64,000 bases of DNA from Williamsia sp. Lineage in GTDB: Bacteria; Bacteroidota; Bacteroidia; Chitinophagales; Chitinophagaceae. The DNA lies in the NCBI GenBank assembly GCA_015069695.1, contig JADCRZ010000018.1:1-64000 (forward strand). Direction: 5' to 3'. The stretch's first letter is position 1, and every line of letters starts with the position of its first letter. Below, in pieces: positions 1 to 8,674 of this stretch. The notes beneath the pieces were generated by a model that was not told where the DNA came from, made no database searches, and saw only the letters and a program-made list of their open reading frames with translations. The position numbers and the translations under genes were made by a program.

Positions 1-133
1 GAAGCGTTCAGCAACGAACACGCCCGGTATTGTACAAAAGCTAAATTCATGCAATGGCTGAAAGAAGAATTACCCTCCAATGATAGCTTGTTCGTTGTAG
101 CGCAGTGCAGTAAATTTTAGCCCTTTCAAACAG
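1..133. repeat. Dispersed repeat with inverted ends, copy A (cut by window start)
   Basis: The sequence starts inside a repeat that recurs at 54732. The outer parts are nearly identical in both copies: GAAGCGTTCAGCAACGAACA at one end and AGCTTGTTCGTTGTAGCG about 83 bases later. The middle has diverged but kept exactly the same length. The two outer motifs are imperfect inverted repeats of each other (CAGCAACGAACACGC against the complement of GCTTGTTCGTTGTAGCG). This resembles a REP or MITE-like element. No transposase is nearby. Confidence 0.75.
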
Positions 134-235
134 CCTTGATTTTTTTTGCTTCTTTTTGCATCAAGAAAAAAAGAAGACGGAGTCCCCGCTCAGCCTTGAC
201 TTTTTTGGTTCTTTTTGCGTCAAGGCAAAAAGAAC
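134..235. repeat. Two tandem T-rich hairpin modules attached to repeat copy A
   Basis: Two related modules follow copy A, at about 134-178 and 194-235. Each has the plan CCTTGAY, a run of T, GGTTCTTTTTGC or similar, then RTCAAGG. In the second module GTTCTTTTTGC and GCAAAAAGAAC form a perfect 11-bp stem with loop GTCAAG. A third module follows repeat copy B at 54866. The modules lie just past the stop of glmM and could act as terminators, but that is inference. Confidence 0.65.
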
Positions 236-242
236 ACGGCGT

Positions 243-1622
243 CTACAAAAATTCCTTAATATCCTGCATCAACCGCATTGCAATATTGTTAGCCGTCGTT
301 TCAAAATTGCTTTCTGCATAGATGCGGATAATGGGTTCTGTATTGGATGTCCGCAGGTGCACCCAATCCTGGTCGAATTCGATCTTTAGACCGTCTTCTG
401 TGTTGATGGGCTGGCGGCCGTACTTCACTTTGATCTTGTCAAAAAGGGCTTTTACATCAACGCCTTTGCGAAGCTCTACTTTGTTTTTTGAGATAAAATA
501 ATCGGGGTACTGCGAGCGGAAAGATTTGAGACCGCTTTTTTGCTGGGCAAGAGCACTGATAAACAATCCAATGCCGATCAGGGCATCCCTGCCGTAGTGA
601 AAGTCGGGAACAATAATGCCTCCGTTCCCCTCGCCACCAATAACAGCTTCTGCTTCTTTCATTTTGCGCACCACATTCACCTCACCCACGGCCGAAGGGA
701 AATAAGCGCCTCCGTGTTTGATGGTGATTTCTTTCAGGGCTTTTGTGCTGCTCATATTGCTCACCGAGTTGCCGGGCCGTTTAGACAAGACATAATCGGC
801 CACTGCTACCAGGGTAAATTCTTCTCCGAACATGCTGCCGTCTTCACATACAAAACAAAGCCGGTCAACATCCGGATCAACTGCTATTCCAAAAGAAGCT
901 TTTGTTTTTTTTACTTCAGCACTTAAACCCACCAGGTTTTCCGGAAGCGGCTCCGGATTGTGAGCAAACCTGCCGTTGATCTCCCCGTTCAGGAGCACCA
1001 CTTGCTCTATGCCCAGGGCATTCAGCAGGGCAGGAACCGCGAGCGCGCCGGACGAGTTAATGGCATCCACCACTACCTTGTAATTCTTGCTGCGGATGGC
1101 TTCCACATCTGTGAGCGGATAGTTTACCACCGCATCAATGTGCTTTTGCAAAGCCTCTTCATTCAGCATACAGGAACCGAGCTTGTCGGCAGGAGCAAAA
1201 GAAAACGTATCTTTTGCTGCATTGTTTAAGATCCACTCTCCATCATCTGCACTGATGAACTCACCCTGGTCGTTGAGCAGTTTCAGGGCATTCCATTCTT
1301 TGGGGTTGTGACTGGCAGTGATGATAATACCACCAGTGGCCCCTTCCCAGGTTACGGCCAGTTCAACAGTGGGCGTGGTGGTTAATCCCAGATCGATCAC
1401 CTGCACGCCCATAGCGATGAGCGTGTTCACCACCATAGCATGCACCATACCACCGCTGATCCGTCCGTCGCGTCCTACTACCACTTTCCCGCTCCCACCC
1501 TTTTCTTTTATCCAGCTGGCGTACGCGGCTGTGAATTTAACGATGTCGGCAGGTGTCAGATTCTGACCGGGCGTTCCGCCGATGGTGCCCCTGATTCCAG
1601 AGATGCTTTTGATCAATGCCAA
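243..1622 (-). CDS. glmM: Phosphoglucosamine mutase (alpha-D-phosphohexomutase family)
   Basis: The family interconverts glucosamine-6-phosphate and glucosamine-1-phosphate for UDP-GlcNAc, peptidoglycan and LPS synthesis in the cytoplasm. All four signature loops are visible: TASHNP with the phosphoserine at about residue 104, the metal loop DPDVDR, the sugar loop GGEGNGG and the phosphate loop RTSNTEPIIRI. A TTG start at 1622 (MALIKSISGIRGTIGG) is preferred over an in-frame ATG at 1718. The family begins here, and a TAnnTTTG box at 1652-1645 would place the transcript start between the two. Length is then 459 residues. Phosphomannomutase/phosphoglucomutase activity is the alternative; the overall sequence fits GlmM best. 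Confidence 0.9.
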   Translation of the reverse strand: MALIKSISGIRGTIGGTPGQNLTPADIVKFTAAYASWIKEKGGSGKVVVGRDGRISGGMVHAMVVNTLIAMGVQVIDLGLTTTPTVELAVTWEGATGGIIITASHNPKEWNALKLLNDQGEFISADDGEWILNNAAKDTFSFAPADKLGSCMLNEEALQKHIDAVVNYPLTDVEAIRSKNYKVVVDAINSSGALAVPALLNALGIEQVVLLNGEINGRFAHNPEPLPENLVGLSAEVKKTKASFGIAVDPDVDRLCFVCEDGSMFGEEFTLVAVADYVLSKRPGNSVSNMSSTKALKEITIKHGGAYFPSAVGEVNVVRKMKEAEAVIGGEGNGGIIVPDFHYGRDALIGIGLFISALAQQKSGLKSFRSQYPDYFISKNKVELRKGVDVKALFDKIKVKYGRQPINTEDGLKIEFDQDWVHLRTSNTEPIIRIYAESNFETTANNIAMRLMQDIKEFL

Positions 1623-1644
1623 GAGATATAGATTTGTTTTGGCC

Positions 1645-1652
1645 CAAAAATA
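1645..1652 (-). promoter_or_regulatory. Promoter -7 box for glmM
   Basis: On the minus strand the bases read TATTTTTG, an exact match to the Bacteroidota -7 consensus TAnnTTTG. They lie 22 bases upstream of the proposed TTG start. No convincing -33 TTG is seen at the usual distance. Confidence 0.45.
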
Positions 1653-1717
1653 GCAATTTCTCCCCACCCTGGCATGCTGTTTTAGGGTATAGAAAGAGGC
1701 ATTTAAAATTTCACCCA

Positions 1718-1725
1718 TACATTTG
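1718..1725 (+). promoter_or_regulatory. Promoter -7 box for the methyltransferase
   Basis: TACATTTG matches TAnnTTTG exactly and ends 11 bases before the ATG at 1737. This predicts a very short leader. Confidence 0.5.
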
Positions 1726-1736
1726 AATAAAAAAAC

Positions 1737-2480
1737 ATGGTTGTTCCGGCAGAATGGTTCAAGGAATGGTTCAACTCACCTTACTATCATCAGCTGTATT
1801 TCCACCGCGATGAAAAAGAAGCCGCTGCCTTTATCAGCCACCTGCTGGAACACCTGCAACCCGCACCCGGTTCTCGCATGCTGGATGTGGCCTGCGGACG
1901 GGGGCGCCACTCCAAGATCCTTGCTGCCAAAGGGTTTGATGTAACCGGCATTGACCTATCGTTCGACAGCATCCGTGAGGCACGCAAAGCAGAAGCTGAT
2001 AACCTGCATTTCTTTCAACACGATATGCGGTTGCCTTTCTGGATCAATTATTTCCACTACGCTTTTAACTTCTTTACCAGCTTTGGCTATTTCAGAACAG
2101 AACGGGAAAACAACAACGCAGTGCGCACCATTGCCAGCTCGCTTCAATCAGATGGCATACTGGTGCTCGACTACCTCAACGTGCATTATGCAGAAGACCA
2201 CCTGGTGCATATCACCGACAAGGAAATTGAAGGCGTAAATTTTCATATCACCAAATGGTTTGATGAAACCCATTTTTTTAAAAAGATCATTGTGGAAGAT
2301 GAACAGCTGAATGAGCCCCTTGTGTTTGTTGAAAGAGTGGCAAAATTTACCCTGGGCGATTTCAATGACATGTTTTCATTTCACCATTTACAGCTGCAGG
2401 AAGTTTTCGGCGACTACCATTTTGAGCCTTACCATGTAAAAAAATCGCCCCGCCTGATTATGGTGGCACGGAAAGTATAA
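1737..2480 (+). CDS. Class I SAM-dependent methyltransferase
   Basis: A 247-residue soluble protein with the Rossmann methyltransferase core. Motif I is MLDVACGRGRHS at about residues 49-60, followed by the acidic strand end VTGIDLS that binds the SAM ribose. A conserved second half follows (FNFFTSFGYF, then GILVLDYLN). This is the Methyltransf_25-type pattern in which the substrate cannot be read from sequence. It is transcribed divergently from glmM with its own promoter box. There is no operon partner, so the substrate stays unknown. Confidence 0.85.
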   Translation: MVVPAEWFKEWFNSPYYHQLYFHRDEKEAAAFISHLLEHLQPAPGSRMLDVACGRGRHSKILAAKGFDVTGIDLSFDSIREARKAEADNLHFFQHDMRLPFWINYFHYAFNFFTSFGYFRTERENNNAVRTIASSLQSDGILVLDYLNVHYAEDHLVHITDKEIEGVNFHITKWFDETHFFKKIIVEDEQLNEPLVFVERVAKFTLGDFNDMFSFHHLQLQEVFGDYHFEPYHVKKSPRLIMVARKV

Positions 2481-2488
2481 CCAGTAAA

Positions 2489-2521
2489 TTGTACCTGCAC
2501 GTTCAGTCTTTCTTATATTTG
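2489..2521 (+). promoter_or_regulatory. Promoter for the CNNM/CorC gene
   Basis: TTG at 2489-2491 and TATATTTG at 2514-2521 are separated by 22 bases, close to the Bacteroidota -33/-7 arrangement. The start codon at 2595 leaves a leader of about 65 bases. Confidence 0.5.
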
Positions 2522-2594
2522 TCTTTACATGTAAAAAAAATATACATGCGATACTGTCCAAAAACAGGTCAATTTTTATAACGAATCCCATTCT

Positions 2595-3893
2595 ATGGCC
2601 GAAGTTCTTATTCTGCTGACCCTGATCATACTGAACGGTTTGTTCGTGATGTCGGAAATTGCGCTGGTTTCAGCAAGAAAATCGCGGCTGGAGACCGCAG
2701 CCAACAAAGGAGATACGCGGGCGCGGGCAGCCCTCAACCTGGCAGAAAATCCTGAAATCTTTTTATCCGCAGCCCAGATCGGTATTACCCTCATCGCTAT
2801 CCTGACCGGTTTTTACTCGGCCGAAAAATTCAATGTTTACCTGCAGCCTTATATTGAAAAGATCACGGCCCTTAAGCCATATGCGGGAAATATTGCCACT
2901 GTTGTCATCGTGATCATTGTTACGTTTCTGACCATTCTGTTCGGTGAGCTGCTGCCCAAACGGATCGGCATGATCTACGCCGAATCACTGGCAAAAACAG
3001 TGGCCGGTCCCATGAAGCTTTTTGCTACCATCACCCATCCCATCGTTTGGGTGCTTACCCGGCTCAGCACAGTCTTTTTCAAACTGTTCCGCATCAATGC
3101 CGTAAAAGACAGCGCCGTAACGGAAGAAGAAATCAAGGCCATCATCAATGAAGGTACCGAGCAGGGAACCATCCAGGAGGCCGAGCAGGAAATCATTGAA
3201 AGGGTCTTCCACCTCACCGACCGCAACATTACCTCCCTGATGACGCACCGCAGCGACATCATCTGGTTCGATATCAACGACAACGAACAATCCATCAAAG
3301 AAAAAATCCTGCAGGAACCGCACTCAGCTTACCCGATCTGCGACGGACAAATAGACAATATCAAAGGATTGGTATCTATCAAAGACCTGTACGTGATAGA
3401 TGACCTGACCCTTTTCAAAAATATCATGAAGGCGCCCCTGTTTGTGCCGGAAAACAATTCGGCTTACCAGGTGATCGAAAAGTTCAAAGAAACGCAGATC
3501 CACTCCTGCTTTATCGTGGACGAGTACGGAAGCCTGCTTGGTATGATCACGCTCAATGACATCCTGAACGCGATTGTGGGTGATATACCCGCCATGGATG
3601 TGCTCGACTATGAAATCGTACAGCGTGAAGACGGCTCTTACCTGGTAGATGCGCAAATACCCTTTTATGATTTCATGACCCGCTTTGACAAACTGGAGTG
3701 GATCGATGAGCAGGAACAGGATTTTAATACCCTGGCCGGCTTTATCCTGCACCAGATTGAACGCATTCCGGTTATTGGAGACAAACTGGAATGGAGGGGA
3801 TTTCATTTTGAGATCATCGACATGGATGCCCAACGGATCGACAAAGTACTTGTAACGGTTTCCCAGGCAGTCAGGAACCGGATAGAAGGCTAA
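2595..3893 (+). CDS. CNNM/CorC-type membrane protein (DUF21-CBS-CorC_HlyC)
   Basis: A 432-residue protein of the hemolysin C/CorC/CNNM family, linked to magnesium and cobalt efflux. The order is: an N-terminal DUF21 transmembrane domain (about 1-190, with at least three hydrophobic segments and FGELLPKRIG), a CBS pair (about 205-335, ending in LLGMITLNDIL), and the C-terminal CorC_HlyC domain (about 345-425) that often binds nucleotides or modulates transport. Length and order are normal for the family. Its stop codon overlaps that of the convergent neighbour in a shared CTAA. Transport role is inferred from the family; no substrate-specific feature is visible. Confidence 0.88.
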   Translation: MAEVLILLTLIILNGLFVMSEIALVSARKSRLETAANKGDTRARAALNLAENPEIFLSAAQIGITLIAILTGFYSAEKFNVYLQPYIEKITALKPYAGNIATVVIVIIVTFLTILFGELLPKRIGMIYAESLAKTVAGPMKLFATITHPIVWVLTRLSTVFFKLFRINAVKDSAVTEEEIKAIINEGTEQGTIQEAEQEIIERVFHLTDRNITSLMTHRSDIIWFDINDNEQSIKEKILQEPHSAYPICDGQIDNIKGLVSIKDLYVIDDLTLFKNIMKAPLFVPENNSAYQVIEKFKETQIHSCFIVDEYGSLLGMITLNDILNAIVGDIPAMDVLDYEIVQREDGSYLVDAQIPFYDFMTRFDKLEWIDEQEQDFNTLAGFILHQIERIPVIGDKLEWRGFHFEIIDMDAQRIDKVLVTVSQAVRNRIEG

Positions 3894-4441
3894 AAATCAA
3901 ACTGGGCCTTTTTTTCCGGGTAAGTGACCCGGATACTTTTGCGGTTGCCTCCTACTGAGGCATGCATGATGCTGATCTGCGTATTGTAGAGATCGTAAAG
4001 AAGACTGTTTGTAATCTCCAGCTTTTTCAGTGCCTTTATGTCATTTACCTGCAGGTAGCACCAGACCGATTCGTTTTCTTTTTCATAGCCCACCCACTGC
4101 ATTAGGACCGGCTTGCCATCTACTTTTAACTGCAGGTTTTTCTGGATATAATCATTCATGATCTTTTCCAGCTGCTTCACATCTTTGGGGTGGGTAATAT
4201 CCACGTTGGTCTTGCTTTGCTGCCTGAGCGTCGCTTCACAATCATCCGCAAACATCTTACAGCTGATCTCAATGATCGACTCCTTGGGATTGTGGTTGAA
4301 CTCTGTTACGCTTACATACAAAGGATGGGCTTCTCCGCTGCTTTGCCCGGAAGCCATTTCTCCCGGTACCGGTAAAATACCTGCCAACCCTGCCAGCCCC
4401 ATCCAGGCCGACCACATCACATGTAAAAAAAGCAAATTCAT
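3890..4441 (-). CDS. DUF6702 family exported protein
   Basis: The conserved block HPLYVSVTEFNHN followed by EISCKMFADD and the C-terminal region with SIRVTYPEKK match the DUF6702 family common in Bacteroidota, whose function is unknown. The longest frame starts at 4501, but the ATG at 4441 gives a proper signal peptide (MNLLFLHVMWSAWMGLAG) and 183 residues. It also leaves room for a divergent promoter. DUF6702 genes often lie beside HupE-like and M1 peptidase genes, as here. Confidence 0.75.
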   Translation of the reverse strand: MNLLFLHVMWSAWMGLAGLAGILPVPGEMASGQSSGEAHPLYVSVTEFNHNPKESIIEISCKMFADDCEATLRQQSKTNVDITHPKDVKQLEKIMNDYIQKNLQLKVDGKPVLMQWVGYEKENESVWCYLQVNDIKALKKLEITNSLLYDLYNTQISIMHASVGGNRKSIRVTYPEKKAQFDF

Positions 4442-4499
4442 CTGCAAATAAAATTTTCCGGGAACAAATGTCTGTATTAATTTCAATATCTTCACGGCC

Positions 4500-5081
4500 A
4501 TGGGCGATTTTGGCTTTTATTGCAGCCTGGGATGGAACCATATTATAAGCTGGGATGCCCTGGATCATATCTTGTTTATCACAGCGCTTGCTGCCATCTA
4601 TACCCTACCCGACTGGAAACAGGTACTGATCCTGGTTACGGCATTTACCATCGGGCATTCTGTTACCCTGTTTTTAAGTGTCACCAATACAATCCGGTTT
4701 GCTGACCGGTGGGTTGAATTTCTGATCCCTTGCACCATCATTGCAACGGCGATCAGCAATTTGTTCCAGCACCAGTTCACCCGCCGTTCGATCAGACTGA
4801 ATTATTACCTGGCGCTGTTTTTCGGACTGATCCACGGAATGGGCTTTGCCAATACCATCCGGTTTATGCTGGCCAAAGACCAGCACCTGGGCATCAGCTT
4901 GTTTGCATTTAATGTGGGATTGGAAGCAGGTCAGGTTTGTGTCGTTGCCTTTTTACTCCTGCTTTCATTCCTGTTTATAAATAAGATCAGGGTAAACCGC
5001 CGCGAATGGGTGGTATTTTTGTCTGCGGCATCGTTCAGCATTGCTTTACAAATGGGTATAGAGAGAATTCCATATAAATAA
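4500..5081 (+). CDS. HupE/UreJ family membrane protein
   Basis: A 193-residue, strongly hydrophobic protein with about six transmembrane segments. The histidine motifs are typical of the HupE/UreJ group: WDALDHILF near the N-terminus, TIGHSVTLF, and GLIHGMGFAN. Family members are nickel or cobalt permease-like accessory proteins; in Bacteroidota the substrate is unproven. The start at 4500 is well supported because the family begins with this FGFY/LGWNHI stretch. The M1 peptidase gene starts nine bases after its stop, so the two are probably cotranscribed. Confidence 0.85.
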   Translation: MGDFGFYCSLGWNHIISWDALDHILFITALAAIYTLPDWKQVLILVTAFTIGHSVTLFLSVTNTIRFADRWVEFLIPCTIIATAISNLFQHQFTRRSIRLNYYLALFFGLIHGMGFANTIRFMLAKDQHLGISLFAFNVGLEAGQVCVVAFLLLLSFLFINKIRVNRREWVVFLSAASFSIALQMGIERIPYK

Positions 5082-5089
5082 ACTGTTCA

Positions 5090-7471
5090 ATGAGAAAAAT
5101 CTTATTCACTTTCCTGGTTGCTCTTTCTGCAGCAGCAGAAGCGCAGGACATTAAAAACAACCCCAATTCAAACCACGGCAACAAGTTTGAACAGCTGGGT
5201 ACCATTCTTCCCACGCCCAACGAATACCGGACCGCCAGCGGGGCACCCGGTCCGAAATACTGGCAACAGCGGGCCGACTACGACATCAAGTGTGAGCTGG
5301 ATGAACCAGGGCAGCGCCTGAGCGGAAGCGAAACCATCAGCTATTTCAACAACTCCCCCGATCAGCTGACTTACTTATGGCTACAGCTGGATGAGAATGA
5401 GCATAGCCTGAGAAAAAACGCCAACTACCAGGACGCCAGCTCCATGCCAGAAAGAGCAACCGACCAGATGCTCAGCCGCATGGACACCAAGAACAAACCC
5501 GATGAGTTTGGCGTGAACCTGGTAAAAGTGACCGATGCGCTCGGCAAACCGCTTCAGTATACCGTCAATAAAACCATGATGCGGCTGGAACTGCCTGCTG
5601 CATTAAAACCCGGACAGAAATTCAGCTTTAAAATTGACTGGAACTATAAAATCACCGACCGCAGGTCAGAAGGCGGCAGGGGCGGTTATGAGTATTTTCC
5701 GGAAGACGGCAACAACCTGTACACCATCACCCAATGGTACCCGCGGCTTTGCGTATACAGCGATTTCCAGGGATGGCAAAACCACCAGTTCACCGGCACG
5801 GGCGAGTTTGCCCTTACTTTCGGCAACTTCAAAGTACAGATGACCGTTCCCGCAGATCATGTAGTTGGTGCTACCGGCGAATGCCTGAACTACCAGCAAC
5901 TGCTCACGCCGGCCCAGTTTTCCCGCTGGCAGAAAGCACAAACAGCCAAAGAGCCGGTAGAGGTTGTAACACTTGATGAGGCCAAAGCAGCTGAAAAACA
6001 AAAAAGCACCCAGAAGAAAACCTATATTTTCAAAGCCGACAATGTGCGCGATTTTGCCTGGACCTCCAGCCGCAAGTTTGTATGGGATGCAATGCCCGCC
6101 ATCGTAGAAGGCAAGAAAGTGATGTGCATGAGCTTTTACGCCAAAGAAGCTTATGGCCTGTACCGCCGGTTCAGCACCAAGGCCGTGGCACATACCATCA
6201 AAACCTATTCAAAATTTACCATTCCTTACCCCTACCCGGTAGCGCAAAGCGTGGAAGCGTCTAACGGCATGGAATACCCGATGATCTGCTTCAACAACGG
6301 AAGAACGCAAAAAGACGGCACCTACAGCGAAGCGACCAAGTACGGTATGCTGGGTGTGATCATTCATGAAGTAGGCCACAACTTCTTCCCCATGATCATC
6401 AACAGCGATGAACGCCAGTGGACCTGGATGGACGAAGGCCTGAATACATTTGTTGAATACCTGACCGAAGAGCTGTTTGATAATAAGTTTCCTTCCCGCC
6501 GCGGACCAGCCTGGTCGATCACCAATTACATGTCGCTGCCCAAAAACCAGCTGGAGCCCATCATGACAAACAGCGAAAACATCATTGGCTTTGGCCCCAA
6601 TGCATACGCCAAACCCGCTACCGGCCTAAATATCCTGCGTGAAACCATTATGGGCCGCGAGATGTTCGACTACGCCTTTAAAGAGTATGCCCGCCGCTGG
6701 GCTTTTAAACATCCCACACCAGCCGATTTGTTCCGCACCCTGGAAGATGCGAGCGGTGAAGACCTGGACTGGTTCTGGCGGGGATGGTTTTACAGCATTG
6801 ATGCCTGTGATATTGCCATCGACAGCGTAAAACATTTCAAAGCAGATTTCAGCGCAGCACCACCGCGGTCAAGGGATTCTGTAATGATGAGAAGGGTTGA
6901 CAGGCCGCAGGTACCTGCTTTTGATGACATATCAAAAGTTCGCAACCGGGAAGACAAAAAAGTTGCCTTCCTTACGGACCAGGATACAACCTTGCGCGAT
7001 TTTTATTGGCAGTATGACCGGGGGCTGGTAGCGGTTGATACATCAGCCGTGGCCATTCCTATCGGCAATTTCCTGGATGCACCGGATGAAAGTGTGAAGG
7101 CCAGTTTTGGCAACAAAAACTTTTACGAGATCAGCTTTAGCAACAAAGGCGGTTTGGTGATGCCGCTGATCATTGAATGGACTTATGCAGACGGCACCAA
7201 GGAAGTAGACCGGATCCCCGCACAGATCTGGCGGAAGAACGAAAACGGGGTCACCAAAATGTTTATGAAAGACAAGGAAGTGGTATCGGTAAAACTCGAT
7301 CCCATGCGCGAGACCGCCGACATCAATGAAGCCAACAATTCATGGCCCAAGATAGCGGCCACATCTAAATTCCAGCTTTTCAAAGCCAGACAGCAGCAGG
7401 CACGCGGCCAGGGAGCTGCCGGTCCCAACCCCATGCAAAAAGCAGTTGAACCGGTTAAGAAGGCGTTTTAA
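5090..7471 (+). CDS. M1 family metallopeptidase, exported
   Basis: A 793-residue aminopeptidase-N-like protein with a short signal peptide (MRKILFTFLVALSAAAEAQ). The zinc site is complete: HEVGH at about residues 426-430, then Glu 449 after 18 residues (WMDEGLN). It lies in the usual gluzincin domain following an N-terminal beta domain. The C-terminal part is beta-rich (MPLIIEWTYADGTKEVDRIP) and ends in a low-complexity Gln/Ala/Gly tail. It probably trims peptides in the periplasm or at the surface. It follows the HupE-like gene by nine bases and ends at a strong terminator. Confidence 0.9.
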   Translation: MRKILFTFLVALSAAAEAQDIKNNPNSNHGNKFEQLGTILPTPNEYRTASGAPGPKYWQQRADYDIKCELDEPGQRLSGSETISYFNNSPDQLTYLWLQLDENEHSLRKNANYQDASSMPERATDQMLSRMDTKNKPDEFGVNLVKVTDALGKPLQYTVNKTMMRLELPAALKPGQKFSFKIDWNYKITDRRSEGGRGGYEYFPEDGNNLYTITQWYPRLCVYSDFQGWQNHQFTGTGEFALTFGNFKVQMTVPADHVVGATGECLNYQQLLTPAQFSRWQKAQTAKEPVEVVTLDEAKAAEKQKSTQKKTYIFKADNVRDFAWTSSRKFVWDAMPAIVEGKKVMCMSFYAKEAYGLYRRFSTKAVAHTIKTYSKFTIPYPYPVAQSVEASNGMEYPMICFNNGRTQKDGTYSEATKYGMLGVIIHEVGHNFFPMIINSDERQWTWMDEGLNTFVEYLTEELFDNKFPSRRGPAWSITNYMSLPKNQLEPIMTNSENIIGFGPNAYAKPATGLNILRETIMGREMFDYAFKEYARRWAFKHPTPADLFRTLEDASGEDLDWFWRGWFYSIDACDIAIDSVKHFKADFSAAPPRSRDSVMMRRVDRPQVPAFDDISKVRNREDKKVAFLTDQDTTLRDFYWQYDRGLVAVDTSAVAIPIGNFLDAPDESVKASFGNKNFYEISFSNKGGLVMPLIIEWTYADGTKEVDRIPAQIWRKNENGVTKMFMKDKEVVSVKLDPMRETADINEANNSWPKIAATSKFQLFKARQQQARGQGAAGPNPMQKAVEPVKKAF

Positions 7472-7495
7472 AAGAATTCTATAAGTAAAACTAAC

Positions 7496-7520
7496 AAAGC
7501 CGCTCTAACGAGCGGCTTTT
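7496..7520. terminator. Bidirectional intrinsic terminator
   Basis: A perfect 10-bp stem (AAAGCCGCTC with GAGCGGCTTT, loop TAAC) ends in T-runs on both strands. It serves the converging M1 peptidase and ribbon-helix-helix genes. Confidence 0.9.
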
Positions 7521-7522
7521 GT

Positions 7523-7717
7523 TTATGATGGCTTTTTATTGTCTGGCTTTGTTTCTTCCTTGTCTGTACCCTTTTTCAGCCGGCCGGTTTCCGTCAGCTT
7601 CTGGTGCAGCAGCCATTCAATCTGGCCGTTGACGCTGCGGAAATCATCAGAAGCCCATTTTTCCAGGCTCTTATACAAGGATTCATCGATTCTGAGTACA
7701 AAGCTTTTTTTTGCCAT
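7523..7717 (-). CDS. Arc-family ribbon-helix-helix DNA-binding protein
   Basis: A 64-residue protein. The N-terminal strand (KKSFVLRID) is followed by two helices (ESLYKSLEKWASDDF and SVNGQIEWLLHQKL), the Arc/MetJ fold. A charged Lys/Glu tail follows. It lies 15 bases downstream of the SPFH gene in the same direction, so the two form an operon. RHH repressors bind as dimers to short repeats spaced about one helical turn apart. Three such repeats lie over the promoter of this operon, so autoregulation is likely (inference). Confidence 0.85.
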   Translation of the reverse strand: MAKKSFVLRIDESLYKSLEKWASDDFRSVNGQIEWLLHQKLTETGRLKKGTDKEETKPDNKKPS

Positions 7718-7732
7718 ACAGCTTTTCCAGGA

Positions 7733-8596
7733 TTATTGATACAGGGTTCCGGCATTTAGTACAGGTGTAGCGCCTTTTTCACCGCAAAGCACCACCATCA
7801 GGTTGCTGACCATCGCAGCTTTGCGCTCTTCATCAAGCTGAACGATTTCTTTCTTAGACAATTGCTCAAGGGCCAGTTCCACCATGCCTACCGCACCTTC
7901 CACAATTTTGAAACGGGCCGCTACAATGGCAGTAGCCTGCTGGCGCTGCAACATGGCGCCTGCAATTTCAGAAGCATACGCCAGGTGACTGATGCGAGCT
8001 TCCTTGATCAGGATGCCGGCTGCCGACAACCGCTCGTGCAGTTCTACTTCCAGCAGCTGGTTCACTTTATCGCCGCCATCGCGCAGGGTGATCTCTGCAT
8101 GCTCATCTTCCATATGATCATACGGACAAATGGTGGCCAGGTGACGAACGGCTGCTTCACTTTGGATTTTTACAAACTGCGCATAGTTGGCTACATCAAA
8201 AGTAGCCTTATAGGTGTCGTTCACCTGCCATACGATCACAGCTGCAATTTCGATCGGATTTCCCATTTTGTCATTGACTTTCAAGCGGGTACTTTCAAAA
8301 TTCTCCGCACGCAGAGACAATCGCTGCCTGAAATAAAAAGGATTGACAAACAGCAAACCGTTTTCTTTAACGGAACCAACGTATTTCCCCAAAAAGGTAA
8401 GCACAACAGCCCGGTTGGGACTGATCACGATCAGGCCTTTGAACAGGAAGACGGCCGCTAAAAAAAGGACAAGGGCCCAGAGAGCATTGGATCTATCATC
8501 GTGAATACGGGAGAACATATAAATCGCAGCAACAAAAAACAGGACTGAAAGCCCGAAGGCTAAAAACCCTGAAACAGGTTTGGTAATTTTTTCCAT
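7733..8596 (-). CDS. SPFH (stomatin/prohibitin/band 7) domain membrane protein
   Basis: A 287-residue protein with two N-terminal hydrophobic segments (about 9-28 and 39-58) and then an SPFH domain (about 60-230). Recognisable parts are [20 protein letters not shown], the conserved [12 protein letters not shown] and the helical tail with [25 protein letters not shown] proteins form large ring or cage assemblies that organise membrane microdomains and protect or regulate membrane proteases. It is the first gene of the operon with the RHH protein. Confidence 0.88.
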   Translation of the reverse strand: MEKITKPVSGFLAFGLSVLFFVAAIYMFSRIHDDRSNALWALVLFLAAVFLFKGLIVISPNRAVVLTFLGKYVGSVKENGLLFVNPFYFRQRLSLRAENFESTRLKVNDKMGNPIEIAAVIVWQVNDTYKATFDVANYAQFVKIQSEAAVRHLATICPYDHMEDEHAEITLRDGGDKVNQLLEVELHERLSAAGILIKEARISHLAYASEIAGAMLQRQQATAIVAARFKIVEGAVGMVELALEQLSKKEIVQLDEERKAAMVSNLMVVLCGEKGATPVLNAGTLYQ

Positions 8597-8609
8597 GGTT
8601 GAGTTTTTA

Positions 8610-8656
8610 ATATCATTATGATATCAAATTTATATCAACTTTTTTAGATTGTCCAA
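8610..8656 (-). promoter_or_regulatory. Promoter with three phased operator repeats for the SPFH-RHH operon
   Basis: Read on the minus strand, TGATAT occurs three times with exactly five bases between copies (positions 8637-8632, 8626-8621, 8615-8610), an 11-bp period. The -7 box TAAATTTG (8632-8625) lies between the first two copies. A -33 TTG (8656-8654) is 21 bases upstream of that box. The central part is a 15-bp palindrome, 8610-8624. Such phased repeats are what an RHH repressor would bind. Confidence 0.6.
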
Positions 8657-8674
8657 CTCTTTTTATCTTGTCGC

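Noticed and set aside
2975-3833. Antisense open frames of 107 to 169 codons under the CNNM gene
   Set aside because: They mirror the codon pattern of a well supported gene and match no family.
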